The notes beneath the pieces were generated by a model. That model had not been told where the DNA came from. It did not search any database and saw only the letters and a list, made by a program, of their open reading frames with translations. Below are positions 1-8,719 of a stretch of DNA of 55,003 nucleotides, one piece after another (the first letter of the stretch is position 1; each line of letters begins with the position of its first letter). Source of the stretch: an uncultured Sphingomonas sp. Lineage in GTDB: Bacteria; Pseudomonadota; Alphaproteobacteria; Sphingomonadales; Sphingomonadaceae. The stretch is from NCBI RefSeq assembly GCF_937871615.1, contig NZ_CALMPA010000026.1:1-55003 (forward strand), in the 5' to 3' direction. A program made the position numbers and the translations under genes.

Positions 1-62
1 GCGCCGCGGTGACCGAACTACTCGCGGCCCGCATCGCGCCACGCAAAGTGTGGGGAAGCTGA
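1..62 (+). CDS. C-terminal end of an upstream gene (partial)
   Basis: A reading frame enters from the left edge and stops at TGA 60-62. The last visible residues are LLAARIAPRKVWGS. Only 19 residues are visible, so the product cannot be identified. It ends 4 bases before the acyl-CoA dehydrogenase start and is probably the preceding gene of the same operon. Confidence 0.5.
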   Translation, partial: AAVTELLAARIAPRKVWGS

Positions 63-66
63 GGGG

Positions 67-1125
67 GTGCGCTTCGCCTTTTCGGACGATCAACTCGCGA
101 TCCGTGATGCGGTGACGGCATTCCTCGCCGACACCGTCACCAGCGAACGCACGCGCGCCGCCATGGCGGACGGCTCCGGCTTCGACCGGTTGCTGTGGGG
201 AGCGATGGCCAGCGAACTGGGATTGACCGGGATCGCTATACCGGAAGACCATGGCGGCTCGGCGCTCGGCGCGGTGGAGACAGCGATCGTCAGCGAGGCG
301 CTCGGCGCGCATGTCGCCGCCGTTCCGTGGCTTGCCAGCGCCGTTCTTGCCACCCGCGCAATTCTCCTTGGTGGAAACGATGCGCTGCGCGCCGCATGGC
401 TGCCACGCCTCGCCGACGGCAGCGCGATCGTCACCTTCGCCGACGGCGATTTCATGCATGATGGCCGGTACCTGAGCGGCCATGCCGCCTTCGTTCCGCA
501 TGGCACGATCGCGGACGCCATCATTGTCCCGGTCGGCGGAGCCGTATTCCTCGTTCCCACCGACGCACCGGAGGTCAGCCTCGCGGCACGGACATCGTTG
601 GACCAGACCCGTCCGCTCGCTGCACTGACCCTGACAGGAGCGGAGGCGGTTCCCCTTCCCGCGCTCGACTGGCGCGCGATCGAACCGATCGGCTGGACAG
701 CCCTCGCAGCCGACGCGCTGGGCGGCGCCCAAGCGACGCTCGACCGCACCGTCGCCTATGTCCGCGAACGCACGCAATTCGGCCGCACGATCGGCAGCTT
801 CCAGGTAATCAAACACCGGCTCGCCGACATGCTCATAGCGATCGAGCAGGCGCGCTCGGCCGTCTATTGGGCAGCCGGTGAGATCGACGCGGACAGCGCC
901 GACGCGCGTTTCGCCGCTCACGCCGCCAAGAGCTTTGCCTGCGACACCTATACCGAATGCGCTGGCCACGCGATCCAGCTCCACGGCGGAATCGGCTTCA
1001 CCTGGGAGCATGACGTGCATCTGTTTTTCAAACGCGCGCGCGCCGACATGTCGCTGTTGGGCGCTCCCGCGTGGCATCGCGAGCAGATCGCGCGGGCCAT
1101 GTCGCTGGACGTCGCATGCGCCTGA
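67..1125 (+). CDS. acyl-CoA dehydrogenase, short (probably non-catalytic) partner subunit
   Basis: The protein is 352 residues from a GTG start. It shows the acyl-CoA dehydrogenase fold: an N-terminal helical segment beginning RFAFSDDQ, the ERTQFGRTIGSFQ helix in the second half, and the late GGIGFTWEHDVHLF segment. It is shorter than the usual 380-400 residues. No glutamate is seen at either known catalytic position: the MCAD-type YEG site is absent and the helix-G site reads AADALGG. The next gene encodes a second, complete dehydrogenase and overlaps by 10 bases. Such adjacent pairs form alpha2beta2 enzymes in steroid side-chain and ring catabolism of actinobacteria and proteobacteria, where one subunit carries the base. 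I infer that this is the non-catalytic subunit of a heteromeric FAD enzyme oxidising a bulky acyl-CoA. The start is supported by the close upstream stop; the substrate is unknown. Confidence 0.85.
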   Translation: MRFAFSDDQLAIRDAVTAFLADTVTSERTRAAMADGSGFDRLLWGAMASELGLTGIAIPEDHGGSALGAVETAIVSEALGAHVAAVPWLASAVLATRAILLGGNDALRAAWLPRLADGSAIVTFADGDFMHDGRYLSGHAAFVPHGTIADAIIVPVGGAVFLVPTDAPEVSLAARTSLDQTRPLAALTLTGAEAVPLPALDWRAIEPIGWTALAADALGGAQATLDRTVAYVRERTQFGRTIGSFQVIKHRLADMLIAIEQARSAVYWAAGEIDADSADARFAAHAAKSFACDTYTECAGHAIQLHGGIGFTWEHDVHLFFKRARADMSLLGAPAWHREQIARAMSLDVACA

Positions 1126-2306
1126 TCTACACTGACAGCGAAATCGCCTTCCGGGCTGAGGCGGCCGACTGGCTTCGCGATCAGATGTCCGGTGAGTTTG
1201 CCGATCTGCGTGGGTTGAATAACCGCAGTTCCGCGCCCGAGCGCCGGTTGGAATGGGAGCAACGACTGGGCGAAGCGCGCTGGAGCGTGATCGGCTGGCC
1301 CGATGAATTCGGCGGCCGCGATGCCGCCATGGCCGAACGGGTGATCTTCGCCGAGGAATATGCCGCCGCCGGTGGCCCTCCGCGCCTCAACCACATTGGC
1401 GTCGAACTGCTCGGGCCGACCGTCCTCGCTTATGGTACGGCTGCACAAAAGCATCGCTTTCTGCCGCCGATCGCCGCCGGCTCCGCCATATGGTGCCAGG
1501 GTTATTCGGAGCCAGGCGCGGGTTCCGATCTGGGGGCGGTGCGCACCCGGTCGCGCCTCGATGACGACGAATGGATCATTGACGGCCAGAAGGTGTGGAC
1601 CAGCCTCGCCCAATTCTGCGACTGGGCGTTCGTCCTCACGCGCTCGGAACCGGGCAGCGTCGGCCCGAAGGGACTGACCTTCCTGCTCGTTCCGCTCGAT
1701 CAGCCGGGCATCGAACGCCGCCCGATCCGCCAGATCACCGGCGATTGCGAGTTCAACGAACTATTTTTCGACGGCGCGCGCACCGCCGCCGACAATATTC
1801 TCGGCGCGCCGGGCGACGGCTGGCACGTGGCGATGGCGCTGCTCGGGTTCGAGCGCGGGGTATCGACGCTCGGGCAGCAGATGGCGTTCCGCAACGAACT
1901 CGAGGCGGTGGTCGACGCCGCGCGCGCCAATGGCGCGGCGCGCGATCCGCTGATCCGGCAGCGGCTGGCGCAGGCCGAGATCGGTCTCAGGCTGATGCGC
2001 GTCGGCGCGCTCCGGATGCTGACGCAGGAAAATGGCGCGGGCACCGGTGCGGCAGTCACCTACAAGATCCAGTGGGCGAACTGGCGACGCTCGCTCGGCG
2101 AACTTGCGATGGACGTACTGGGCCAGGCCGGCGAAGTCGCGCCCGCGCTGCCGCACAGTGATTATACCATGCCGCTGCTGACCGAACTGTTCCTCGGGTC
2201 CCGCGCGGACACGATCTACGGGGGCTCGAACCAGATCCAGCGCAACCTGATCGCCGAGCGCGCGCTCGGCCTGCCCCGCGAGCCGCGCGGCAACCTGAGA
2301 GGCTGA
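1116..2306 (+). CDS. acyl-CoA dehydrogenase, catalytic partner subunit
   Basis: The protein is 396 residues from ATG 1116, which overlaps the upstream dehydrogenase by 10 bases; an in-frame upstream extension lies inside that gene and is not used. Features visible are EPGAGSDLG with its FAD/substrate loop, IDGQKVWTS, and the C-terminal IYGGSNQIQRNLIAERALG. In MCAD the corresponding residue to the first G of YGGS is the catalytic Glu; here that Glu is absent. A glutamate in LLGFERG (about residue 246) sits at the helix-G position used by isovaleryl-CoA dehydrogenase, and is the likely base. It would oxidise an acyl-CoA at alpha-beta, passing electrons through FAD to ETF. The pairing with the preceding shortened subunit suggests a heterotetramer for a bulky branched or cyclic acyl-CoA; that is inference. 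Confidence 0.88.
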   Translation: MRLIYTDSEIAFRAEAADWLRDQMSGEFADLRGLNNRSSAPERRLEWEQRLGEARWSVIGWPDEFGGRDAAMAERVIFAEEYAAAGGPPRLNHIGVELLGPTVLAYGTAAQKHRFLPPIAAGSAIWCQGYSEPGAGSDLGAVRTRSRLDDDEWIIDGQKVWTSLAQFCDWAFVLTRSEPGSVGPKGLTFLLVPLDQPGIERRPIRQITGDCEFNELFFDGARTAADNILGAPGDGWHVAMALLGFERGVSTLGQQMAFRNELEAVVDAARANGAARDPLIRQRLAQAEIGLRLMRVGALRMLTQENGAGTGAAVTYKIQWANWRRSLGELAMDVLGQAGEVAPALPHSDYTMPLLTELFLGSRADTIYGGSNQIQRNLIAERALGLPREPRGNLRG

Positions 2307-2314
2307 ACGACACG

Positions 2315-3091
2315 ATGACCGCCCCCGCCTATCCCACGCCTGCCGGCATGTTGACCGGCCGGACTATGCTGATTACCGCCGCCGCCGGCAGTGGCATCGG
2401 CGGCGCCACCGCCCGCCGCGCCGCCGAGGAGGGCGCGCGGCTGTTTCTCTCCGACACGCACGAACGCCGCCTGAACGAAACCGCCGACGCGATCGCCGAC
2501 GCCGGCCACGACCGCCCGTTCGTGATGGTATGCGACGTGACCAACAAGGCGCAGGTTCAGGCGACCGTCACGACCGCTGTCGAGCAGCTCGGCCATATCG
2601 ACGTGCTCGTCAACAATGCCGGGCTGGGCGGTGCTGCACCAATCGTTGAGATGACTGACCAGCAATGGTCCAGCGTGCTCGACGTCAGCCTGACCAGCGT
2701 GTTCCGCATGACCCGCTCGATGCTGCCACACATGTATGCGCGGCAGCGCGGCGCTATCGTCAACAACGCCTCCGTACTCGGCTGGCGCGCGCAGAAACTT
2801 CAGGCGCATTACGCCGCCGCCAAGGCCGGGGTGATGGCCTTCACCCGCTGCGCGGCAATGGAAGCGGCGGAGCATGGGGTGCGCATCAACGCCGTCGCGC
2901 CGAGCCTCGCGATGCATGCCGCGCTGGGCAAGGTTACCCCGTCCGGTTTGCTGGAGGAACTCACCGCGCGCGAGGCGATGGGGCGGTTCGCCGAGCCCTG
3001 GGAAGTCGCCAACGTGATCCTGTTCCTCGCTTCCGATCTATCGTCCTACATGACCGGCGAGATCGTGTCGGTATCGAGCCAGCGAGCATGA
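2315..3091 (+). CDS. short-chain dehydrogenase/reductase (SDR)
   Basis: The 258-residue protein is a classical SDR. The cofactor-binding turn is ITAAAGSGIGGA near residue 22-33. NNAG follows in the middle, and the catalytic pair is Tyr166 and Lys170 in HYAAAKAG. The C-terminus ends in YMTGEIVSVSSQRA. The N-terminal TAAAGSGIG variant of the usual TGxxxGxG resembles SDRs found beside paired acyl-CoA dehydrogenases in steroid-type gene clusters, for example the IpdF group, but I cannot confirm orthology without a search. It probably oxidises a 3-hydroxyacyl-CoA or a ring alcohol with NAD(P). It lies 8 bases after the catalytic dehydrogenase and overlaps the next gene by ATGA, so the four genes are one transcription unit. 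Confidence 0.85.
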   Translation: MTAPAYPTPAGMLTGRTMLITAAAGSGIGGATARRAAEEGARLFLSDTHERRLNETADAIADAGHDRPFVMVCDVTNKAQVQATVTTAVEQLGHIDVLVNNAGLGGAAPIVEMTDQQWSSVLDVSLTSVFRMTRSMLPHMYARQRGAIVNNASVLGWRAQKLQAHYAAAKAGVMAFTRCAAMEAAEHGVRINAVAPSLAMHAALGKVTPSGLLEELTAREAMGRFAEPWEVANVILFLASDLSSYMTGEIVSVSSQRA

Positions 3092-3552
3092 GCACGCGCG
3101 TCTATCAGCATCCGCGCGACCTGATCGGGCAGGAAGGCACCACGCTCGGCCCGACCACATGGCTGACGGTGACGCAGGAGATGATCGACCTGTTCGCGCG
3201 CGCGACCGGCGACCATCAGTGGATCCACGTCGATATCGAGCGCGCCAAGGCCGGCCCGTTCGGGGGTACGATCGCACACGGCTATCTGACGATAAGCCTC
3301 GTCAATCATTTCCTGCCCGAGATGATCGACGTTCAGGGCATCGCGATGGGGGTGAATGTCGGCGCGGAGAAGCTTCGCTTCCTCGCTCCCGTCCCCGCCG
3401 GCCGCTGTCTGCGGGGGCGTGGCGAGATCATCGCGGCGGAAGAGGTCAAGGGCGCAGTTCAAGCCACGATCCGCGTGACGGTTGAACTGGACGGCTCCGA
3501 GCGTCCGGCATGTGTGATCGACACGATCAGCCGTTATTTCCCCGCGGATTAG
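3088..3552 (+). CDS. MaoC-like (R)-specific enoyl-CoA hydratase
   Basis: The protein is 154 residues, the normal size of a single hot-dog-fold MaoC dehydratase. The hydratase motif is clear: FARATGDHQWIHVD, with the catalytic Asp and His, followed by the AKAGPFGGTIAHGYLTISL segment. The true start is ATG 3088, inside the stop of the preceding SDR (ATGA); the longer in-frame upstream extension runs through that gene in another frame. It would hydrate the enoyl-CoA made by the upstream dehydrogenase pair to an (R)-3-hydroxyacyl-CoA. It is the last gene of the operon, and a hairpin follows within 10 bases. Confidence 0.88.
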   Translation: MSTRVYQHPRDLIGQEGTTLGPTTWLTVTQEMIDLFARATGDHQWIHVDIERAKAGPFGGTIAHGYLTISLVNHFLPEMIDVQGIAMGVNVGAEKLRFLAPVPAGRCLRGRGEIIAAEEVKGAVQATIRVTVELDGSERPACVIDTISRYFPAD

Positions 3553-3559
3553 GGCAGAA

Positions 3560-3585
3560 CGAAGGGCGGCCGACCCGGCCCTTCG
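3560..3585. terminator. hairpin between convergent genes
   Basis: An exact 8-bp inverted repeat (CGAAGGGC / GCCCTTCG, loop of 10 bases) lies in the 43-bp gap between the MaoC gene and the convergent amidohydrolase gene. It has no clear T-run, so it is a candidate bidirectional terminator rather than a proven one. Confidence 0.5.
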
Positions 3586-3595
3586 CCGCGCGGGA

Positions 3596-4474
3596 TCAAA
3601 GAGGAATCTTCAGCACCTTCGCCGCATTCTCGCGCAGGAATTTCGGCCACACCTCGTCCTTAAACGGCACATCTTTCAGTTCACTGAAGATCCGATCAAG
3701 AGACAGGCCAGCCGCGAAATATCCAGCATAGATTATTTTGCCCGCTCCCCGCGTGTTCGCATAGTCGACAATCGCCTTTGGGTAGTGACGCGGCGCGAAT
3801 GCACTGGTTGAATAATAGAGATTTGGATATTTCAGCATCAGCTTGACCGCCATATCTTCCCACGGCTCCGCCCCGTGGCGCATCACCACTGTCAACTCCG
3901 GGAAGAACCAGCAAATTTCGTCAAGCAATTCCACCTTCTGCGTCGCGAGCGGGATGCGCGGTCCCGGCACGCCGACGTTGAGGAAGAAGGGCAGTTCCAG
4001 TTCACACGCCAGCGCATAGAAGGGATACATCTCCTTCCCGTTGATCGCCACCTGCGGCATCGAACCGGCGGCGAAATAGCTCAGGCCGCTTAAGCGATAT
4101 TCGGCATGCAGCGCGCGGATACGGCGAATTTCGTCCATCCCCTTGTTCGGGTCCACCGCCGCCTGAAAGACAAAGCGATCCGAGTGATCGCGGATAATTT
4201 CGGGATAGGCGGCGGCGTCTCCCACCGGGATCAGCGCAACGGCAACGTCATGTCGGTCCATCGCCTCCAGCACCCGCGCGACATAGGTACTGGTGTCGTC
4301 GCCCAGATCAGGAATGCCCCGGAACATATATTGCGCGGGCATCTTGAAACTGTCGAGGCTTTCGCGATCTCGCTGAAGCCCCCGGAACGCGCCGTATCGC
4401 GCGGCATCGTGCTGGCTCCACGGAATGTTCACATGCGTATCTATCACGCGCAGCCCATGCGGCATCGGCATCAT
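3596..4474 (-). CDS. amidohydrolase-2 family protein with a degenerate metal site
   Basis: The 292-residue protein has the layout of the PF04909 TIM-barrel group (ACMS decarboxylase / gamma-resorcylate decarboxylase relatives): an N-terminal VIDTHVNI strand, a central PFFLNVGVPG strand, MRHGAEPWED, and a C-terminal helix ending ENAAKVLKI. Several usual metal ligands are changed. The HxH pair reads H-V-N, the mid-protein His strand carries Asn, and the late Asp strand reads IYAGYF with no Asp. Only the first His and the His of MRHG remain. It may act without a metal, bind a different one, or be a non-hydrolytic decarboxylase or hydratase. It stands alone on the minus strand between two catabolic operons and has its own start at ATG 4474. 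The chemistry is unassigned. Confidence 0.75.
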   Translation of the reverse strand: MMPMPHGLRVIDTHVNIPWSQHDAARYGAFRGLQRDRESLDSFKMPAQYMFRGIPDLGDDTSTYVARVLEAMDRHDVAVALIPVGDAAAYPEIIRDHSDRFVFQAAVDPNKGMDEIRRIRALHAEYRLSGLSYFAAGSMPQVAINGKEMYPFYALACELELPFFLNVGVPGPRIPLATQKVELLDEICWFFPELTVVMRHGAEPWEDMAVKLMLKYPNLYYSTSAFAPRHYPKAIVDYANTRGAGKIIYAGYFAAGLSLDRIFSELKDVPFKDEVWPKFLRENAAKVLKIPL

Positions 4475-4608
4475 TCTATTCCTCTACCCGTTTCACCTCC
4501 CTTAACGGGTTGCGCGGTTGAAGCGTGTCACCAAATGGCGGTCGCCTCGAACGACGCGGATTGCTTGTTTGGCGACCGGAACCGCGCGAAGGCGATGGGG
4601 GAGGACAT

Positions 4609-6300
4609 ATGATTCACCGATGTATAGATCCTGTCGCGCTCGCCCTCACCGCGCCGGGCGCGCCGTTTGAAACGGTCCGCGGCACGAACGGGGAAGTGTT
4701 CCGCAACATTCCTCATAATCTGAGCGATCTCTATCGCGCAGCGCAGCGCCATGGCGCGCGGCGAATGCTCCAGACCGAGCAGGTCGCCTACAGCTATGAC
4801 GACGTCTTCGCGTTCGCCGCGCGCGTGGCTCGTGCGCTGACCGATGAGTTCGGCGTGAAGCGCGGAGATTATGTCGCGATGGCGATGCTGTCCGGTGTCG
4901 AGTGGATGGCCTGCTTCATCGCGGTTCATGCGGTCGGCGCGACGGCGGCGATGGTCAACACGCGCTGCGCACCGGACGAGATGATTCACGCCATCGGTCA
5001 GGTGGGGGCGAGGCTCGTCATCGCGGATGGCCTCCGCGCAGCGGCGTTGCAAACCGAGCAGGCATCGCAAGGGTGGCGGATGATCGTGTCGGGCGCGCCG
5101 GATCGCGTGCGCGGCGAGAAGGACCGCGATCTCGCAGCCATCCTCGCCCAAGCGTCTGAGATATCGTTCGATCCGGTTGATCGCGCTTCGGACAACGCCG
5201 CGATCGTCCTGTTCACCTCCGGCACAACAGGCCGCCCCAAAGCCGTGCGCCTCGATGACGCGGCGATGACACATGCCGTCGGCGTCGCGGGGCTTGCCGG
5301 CGCGATCCAGGATCAACGCTACCAGATGGAGTTCGGCCGGAAGATTCCTCCTGGGCGCGGCTCCGCCGAATCCGCGACGATCATCGCCGGGCCGGTGTTC
5401 CATTTCTCCGGCATCATGCCGTTCCTGCGCGGAGCATTTTTCGGCGCGCCGTTGTTCGTTTTCACGAAGTGGAACGCGGAGGTCGCGCTGGAACTGATGG
5501 AGCGCGAGCCGCTGGCCCGGCTCGGCTTCGTGCCAACGATGCTGTCGGACATGCTGGCCTCGCCCCGCGTCGGACCGGACAATCTCGGCACGCTGATGGT
5601 GCTCGCCAACGGCGCGGCGGCGCTCGATCTCAAGTTGGTCGAGCGCGTGCGCCAGGTGGTGCCCACGGTGATGGTTTCGAACACCTACGGGCAAACCGAA
5701 TCCGCCGCGTGGGTCTCGACCATCTGCGGACGGGATTATATCGAGCATCCGGAATCCGCCGGCTATGTCCTCCCCACGGTTGAAGTTCGCATCCGGCGCG
5801 ACGATGGCGCGGACGCTGCGATCGGCGAACACGGCGAAATCTGCATGCGCGGCACTGGGATGATGCGCGGTTATATCGGTGACGCCACCGCGACGACGAA
5901 GACGATCGTCGATGGCTGGCTGCGCACCGGCGACAACGGGTGGATGGATAGCGAGGGCAGGCTCTATCTCGCCGATCGGCGCAAGAACATGATAATTTCT
6001 GGTGGCGAGAACGTCTATTGCGCGGAGGTGGAGAGGGTGCTCGGCAGCCATCCGTTGGTGGCAGAGGTAATCGCCTACGGCCGTCCGGACGAACGGCTGG
6101 GAGAACGGATCGCGGCCACCGTGGTCCCGCGCGGCGGAGCCCCGATAGATACCGAGGAACTGCGCGGTTACGCGCGCGCGAAACTGGCGGGATACAAGGT
6201 TCCGCGCGACATCACGGTTCGCCCGACGCCGCTGCCGCGCACGCCGACGATGAAGATCGACCGCGGGACGTTCCTGCGCGAAATGAGGGAGCAGGCATGA
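4609..6300 (+). CDS. AMP-dependent acyl-CoA synthetase (CoA ligase)
   Basis: The 563-residue protein belongs to the adenylate-forming family. The P-loop motif is LFTSGTTGRPKAV at about residue 200, then NTYGQTES (A5), WLRTGDNGWMD (A7), YLADRRKNMIISGGENVY (A8), and the C-terminal catalytic lysine region PTMKIDRGT (A10). All core motifs are intact. ATG 4609 is preferred over upstream in-frame starts because a strong GGGGGAGGA ribosome-binding site lies just before it. It would activate a carboxylic acid to its CoA thioester with ATP. The next gene overlaps by 3 bases (ATGA), beginning the ligase-SDR-OYE-SnoaL operon. It is one of three ligases in the locus; substrate is unknown. Confidence 0.9.
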   Translation: MIHRCIDPVALALTAPGAPFETVRGTNGEVFRNIPHNLSDLYRAAQRHGARRMLQTEQVAYSYDDVFAFAARVARALTDEFGVKRGDYVAMAMLSGVEWMACFIAVHAVGATAAMVNTRCAPDEMIHAIGQVGARLVIADGLRAAALQTEQASQGWRMIVSGAPDRVRGEKDRDLAAILAQASEISFDPVDRASDNAAIVLFTSGTTGRPKAVRLDDAAMTHAVGVAGLAGAIQDQRYQMEFGRKIPPGRGSAESATIIAGPVFHFSGIMPFLRGAFFGAPLFVFTKWNAEVALELMEREPLARLGFVPTMLSDMLASPRVGPDNLGTLMVLANGAAALDLKLVERVRQVVPTVMVSNTYGQTESAAWVSTICGRDYIEHPESAGYVLPTVEVRIRRDDGADAAIGEHGEICMRGTGMMRGYIGDATATTKTIVDGWLRTGDNGWMDSEGRLYLADRRKNMIISGGENVYCAEVERVLGSHPLVAEVIAYGRPDERLGERIAATVVPRGGAPIDTEELRGYARAKLAGYKVPRDITVRPTPLPRTPTMKIDRGTFLREMREQA

Positions 6301-7085
6301 CGACGACATTACCCGATCTGAAGGCAATGTTCGATCTGCGCGGTCGGGTAGCGTTGGTCACGGGATCATCGCGCGGGCTGGGTTTCGAAATGGCGCGCGG
6401 CTTCGCGGCGGCGGGAGCGCGCGTGATCGTCTCCAGCCGCAAGGCCCATGATTGCGAAGCCGCCGCGGAGGCGATCCGCGCCATCGGCGGCGACGCACGC
6501 GCCATCACCGCGCATGTCGGCGACATGGGCGCGGTGGAGGCGCTGGTCGCGGGAATCCAGGCGCAATGCGGGCAACTCGATATATTGGTGAACAATGCGG
6601 GCGCCGCTTTGCCCTACGGCGTCGACGAGGCAACGCCGGAACTGTTTGAAAAGAGCTATGCCGTGAACACGCGCGGGCCGCTGTTCCTAGCGCAGAAACT
6701 GCGTCCGCTGCTCGCCGCTTCCCCGGCCGCGCAGGCTGGCGGCGCAGCGATCATCAACATTCTCACGGTCGGGGCGTTTTTTGGCACTTCGTCGCAGATC
6801 GGCTACAGTTCCTCCAAGGCAGCCCTCTGGCAAATCACGCGCTCGCTAGCCACCGCGTTCGCGACGGATCGCATCCGTGTGAATGCGATCGCGCCCGGCC
6901 CGATGGCGACGCGGATGGTCACGTCCGGCGGAGATGCGCTGATGGAAAAGAGCGCTGCTGGCACGTTGCAAAAGCGCGTCGCCGATCCGGCGGAGATCAT
7001 CGGCCCGGCGCTGATGCTCGCCAGCGACGCAGGCTCGTTCGTCACCGGGGCGCTGCTGGCCGTAGACGGCGGCTGGCTCGCGTGA
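6297..7085 (+). CDS. short-chain dehydrogenase/reductase (SDR)
   Basis: The 262-residue protein is a classical SDR with VTGSSRGLG near residue 20, NNAGA in the middle, and catalytic Tyr170/Lys174 in YSSSK. The C-terminal GSFVTGALLAVDGGWLA is typical of gluconate 5-dehydrogenase- or 3-oxoacyl-reductase-like members. It starts at ATG 6297 within the stop of the CoA ligase. Its neighbours suggest oxidation or reduction of a hydroxy/keto intermediate of the same pathway. Confidence 0.86.
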   Translation: MTTTLPDLKAMFDLRGRVALVTGSSRGLGFEMARGFAAAGARVIVSSRKAHDCEAAAEAIRAIGGDARAITAHVGDMGAVEALVAGIQAQCGQLDILVNNAGAALPYGVDEATPELFEKSYAVNTRGPLFLAQKLRPLLAASPAAQAGGAAIINILTVGAFFGTSSQIGYSSSKAALWQITRSLATAFATDRIRVNAIAPGPMATRMVTSGGDALMEKSAAGTLQKRVADPAEIIGPALMLASDAGSFVTGALLAVDGGWLA

Positions 7086-8236
7086 GCACGTCGATACGGC
7101 GCAACGCAGCGGCGTTGTTCACACCGTTCCGGCTACGCAATCTCACGTTGCCAAATCGCGTGGTGATGTCGCCGATGACGCGGCGCTTCAGCCCCGGTCG
7201 CGTCCCCAGCAATGATGTCGCCGATTATTATGCGCGGCGCGCGCAGGCCGGCGTAGCCCTGATCGTTACCGAAGGGGTAGCGACCGATCATCAGGCGGCC
7301 GTCGACTATCCCGAAACACCGCAATTGCATGGCGAGGCCGCGCTGGCGGGTTGGCGCAACGTGGTGACGAAAGTGCACGCCGCCGGAGGACTGATCGTCC
7401 CGCAGCTCTGGCATCAGGGGCCCGTACGCGATCCGCTCGTGAGCGATAATCCCGCGATCGCCGGCGTTCGCCCGTCCGGCATATGGGGTCGGGCGAACGG
7501 CACAGTTTCGCTCGATCCGGATTATGTCGCACGGATGCTCGCCGAAACCCGTCCGGCGAGTGACAGTGAGATCGGCGACATCATTCTGTCCTACGCGCGG
7601 TCCGCACGCGCCGCCGTCGCCGCCGGGTTCGACGGCGTCGCGATTCACGGCGCGCACGGATATCTGATCGATAGCTTTCTGTGGCACGAAACGAACCGGC
7701 GCGACGATCGCTGGGGTGGAGACATGGCGCGCAGAGCGGCCTTCGGCGCTGCCGTCGTCCGCGCGGTGCGCGAGGAGATCGGACCAGATCGGCCGATCCT
7801 GTTCCGCTTTTCCCAATTCAAGATGCAGGATTATCTCGCGCGGCTGGCCGACATGCCGGACGAACTGGCTGCCCTGCTCGGCCCACTGGCCGATGCGGGG
7901 GTCGATCTGTTCGACGCTAGTCAACGGCATTTCGAACAGCCCGCCTTCCCCGGATCACCGCTGAACCTCGCTGGCTGGGCCAAACGGCTAACCGGTGTGG
8001 CGGCCATGACCGTTGGTGGGATCGGCATGCATGCGCCGCGCGATCCGCTGGGTGTCGAGCGGCCGATGGAGGCCGGCGACAATCTCGATCGCGTCGCCAA
8101 GCGGCTGGAGGCCGACGAATTCGATCTGGTTGCGGTCGGCCGGGCGCTCCTCAACGATTCGGAATGGATCGCCCGTCTGCGCGATGGCCGCCCGTTCCTC
8201 CCCTTCGATCGCACCAATCTGCAAAGGCTTGCCTGA
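7082..8236 (+). CDS. NADH:flavin oxidoreductase, old yellow enzyme family
   Basis: The 384-residue protein starts at GTG 7082 in the stop of the preceding SDR (GTGA). OYE marks are the N-terminal LFTPFRLRNLTLPNRVVMSPMTR strand in which phosphate and flavin contacts lie, PQLWHQG, and GFDGVAIHGAHGYLIDSF with the two active-site histidines spaced HGAH. The tail has FDLVAVGRALLNDSEW, a FMN phosphate-binding segment. The length is typical for a single-domain OYE without the C-terminal Fe-S/NADPH domain. It would reduce an activated C=C bond, for example in an alicyclic enone or enoyl-CoA. Such a function fits ring-reduction steps in terpenoid or steroid catabolism, but the substrate is inferred. 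Confidence 0.88.
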   Translation: MSTSIRRNAAALFTPFRLRNLTLPNRVVMSPMTRRFSPGRVPSNDVADYYARRAQAGVALIVTEGVATDHQAAVDYPETPQLHGEAALAGWRNVVTKVHAAGGLIVPQLWHQGPVRDPLVSDNPAIAGVRPSGIWGRANGTVSLDPDYVARMLAETRPASDSEIGDIILSYARSARAAVAAGFDGVAIHGAHGYLIDSFLWHETNRRDDRWGGDMARRAAFGAAVVRAVREEIGPDRPILFRFSQFKMQDYLARLADMPDELAALLGPLADAGVDLFDASQRHFEQPAFPGSPLNLAGWAKRLTGVAAMTVGGIGMHAPRDPLGVERPMEAGDNLDRVAKRLEADEFDLVAVGRALLNDSEWIARLRDGRPFLPFDRTNLQRLA

Positions 8237-8239
8237 ACC

Positions 8240-8716
8240 ATGGACGACCTTCTTGCCCCCCTAGAACGCCGGCTGGCCCTGATCGAGGACGAACTCGCCA
8301 TCCAGCGTCTGCTGGCCAGCTACGGCCCGCTGGCCGACGCCGGACTGGGCCAACGGGCCGCCGCGCTGTGGACCGATGACGGCGCCTATGATCCCGGTGG
8401 CGTCTCCAGAGCCGAGGGGCGGACAGCGTTGGTCGAGATCTATCATGGCGAACGTCATCAAAGCCTGATCCAACGCGGCTCGATGCACATGACCGCGCCC
8501 GCGCAGATCAGCCTCCACGGCGATCGGGCGGAGGCGGTCGGCTATTCGGTGCTGGCGTTGAATGCCGGCAATGAATTCAAGCTGCTACGGGCATCTATCA
8601 ACCACTGGATATTGGCGCGCACGGAACAAGGCTGGCGGATCGTGGAGCGGGTAAATCGCGTGCTGGACGGCTCCGCCGAAGCACAGGCGCTGCTGGAGCA
8701 CGCGGACCGATCCTAG
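8240..8716 (+). CDS. SnoaL-like NTF2-fold protein
   Basis: The 158-residue protein begins with a helix (LERRLALIEDELAIQRLLASYG) and continues with WTDDGAYDPGG, the alternating strand pattern and the WRIVERVNRVLDG terminal strand of PF13577 SnoaL_4 proteins. It lies 3 bases after the OYE gene and ends the operon. Family members include cyclases, isomerases and hydratases, as well as proteins of unknown role. No catalytic residue can be assigned with confidence. A related protein is encoded at 20203-20658. Confidence 0.78.
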   Translation: MDDLLAPLERRLALIEDELAIQRLLASYGPLADAGLGQRAAALWTDDGAYDPGGVSRAEGRTALVEIYHGERHQSLIQRGSMHMTAPAQISLHGDRAEAVGYSVLALNAGNEFKLLRASINHWILARTEQGWRIVERVNRVLDGSAEAQALLEHADRS

Positions 8717-8719
8717 GTT

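Noticed and set aside
4528-6327. Long open frame of about 599 codons antisense to the CoA ligase
   Set aside because: It mirrors a gene with full motifs in the other strand, its translation is Arg/His-rich without domain motifs, and GC-rich codon structure produces such open antisense frames.
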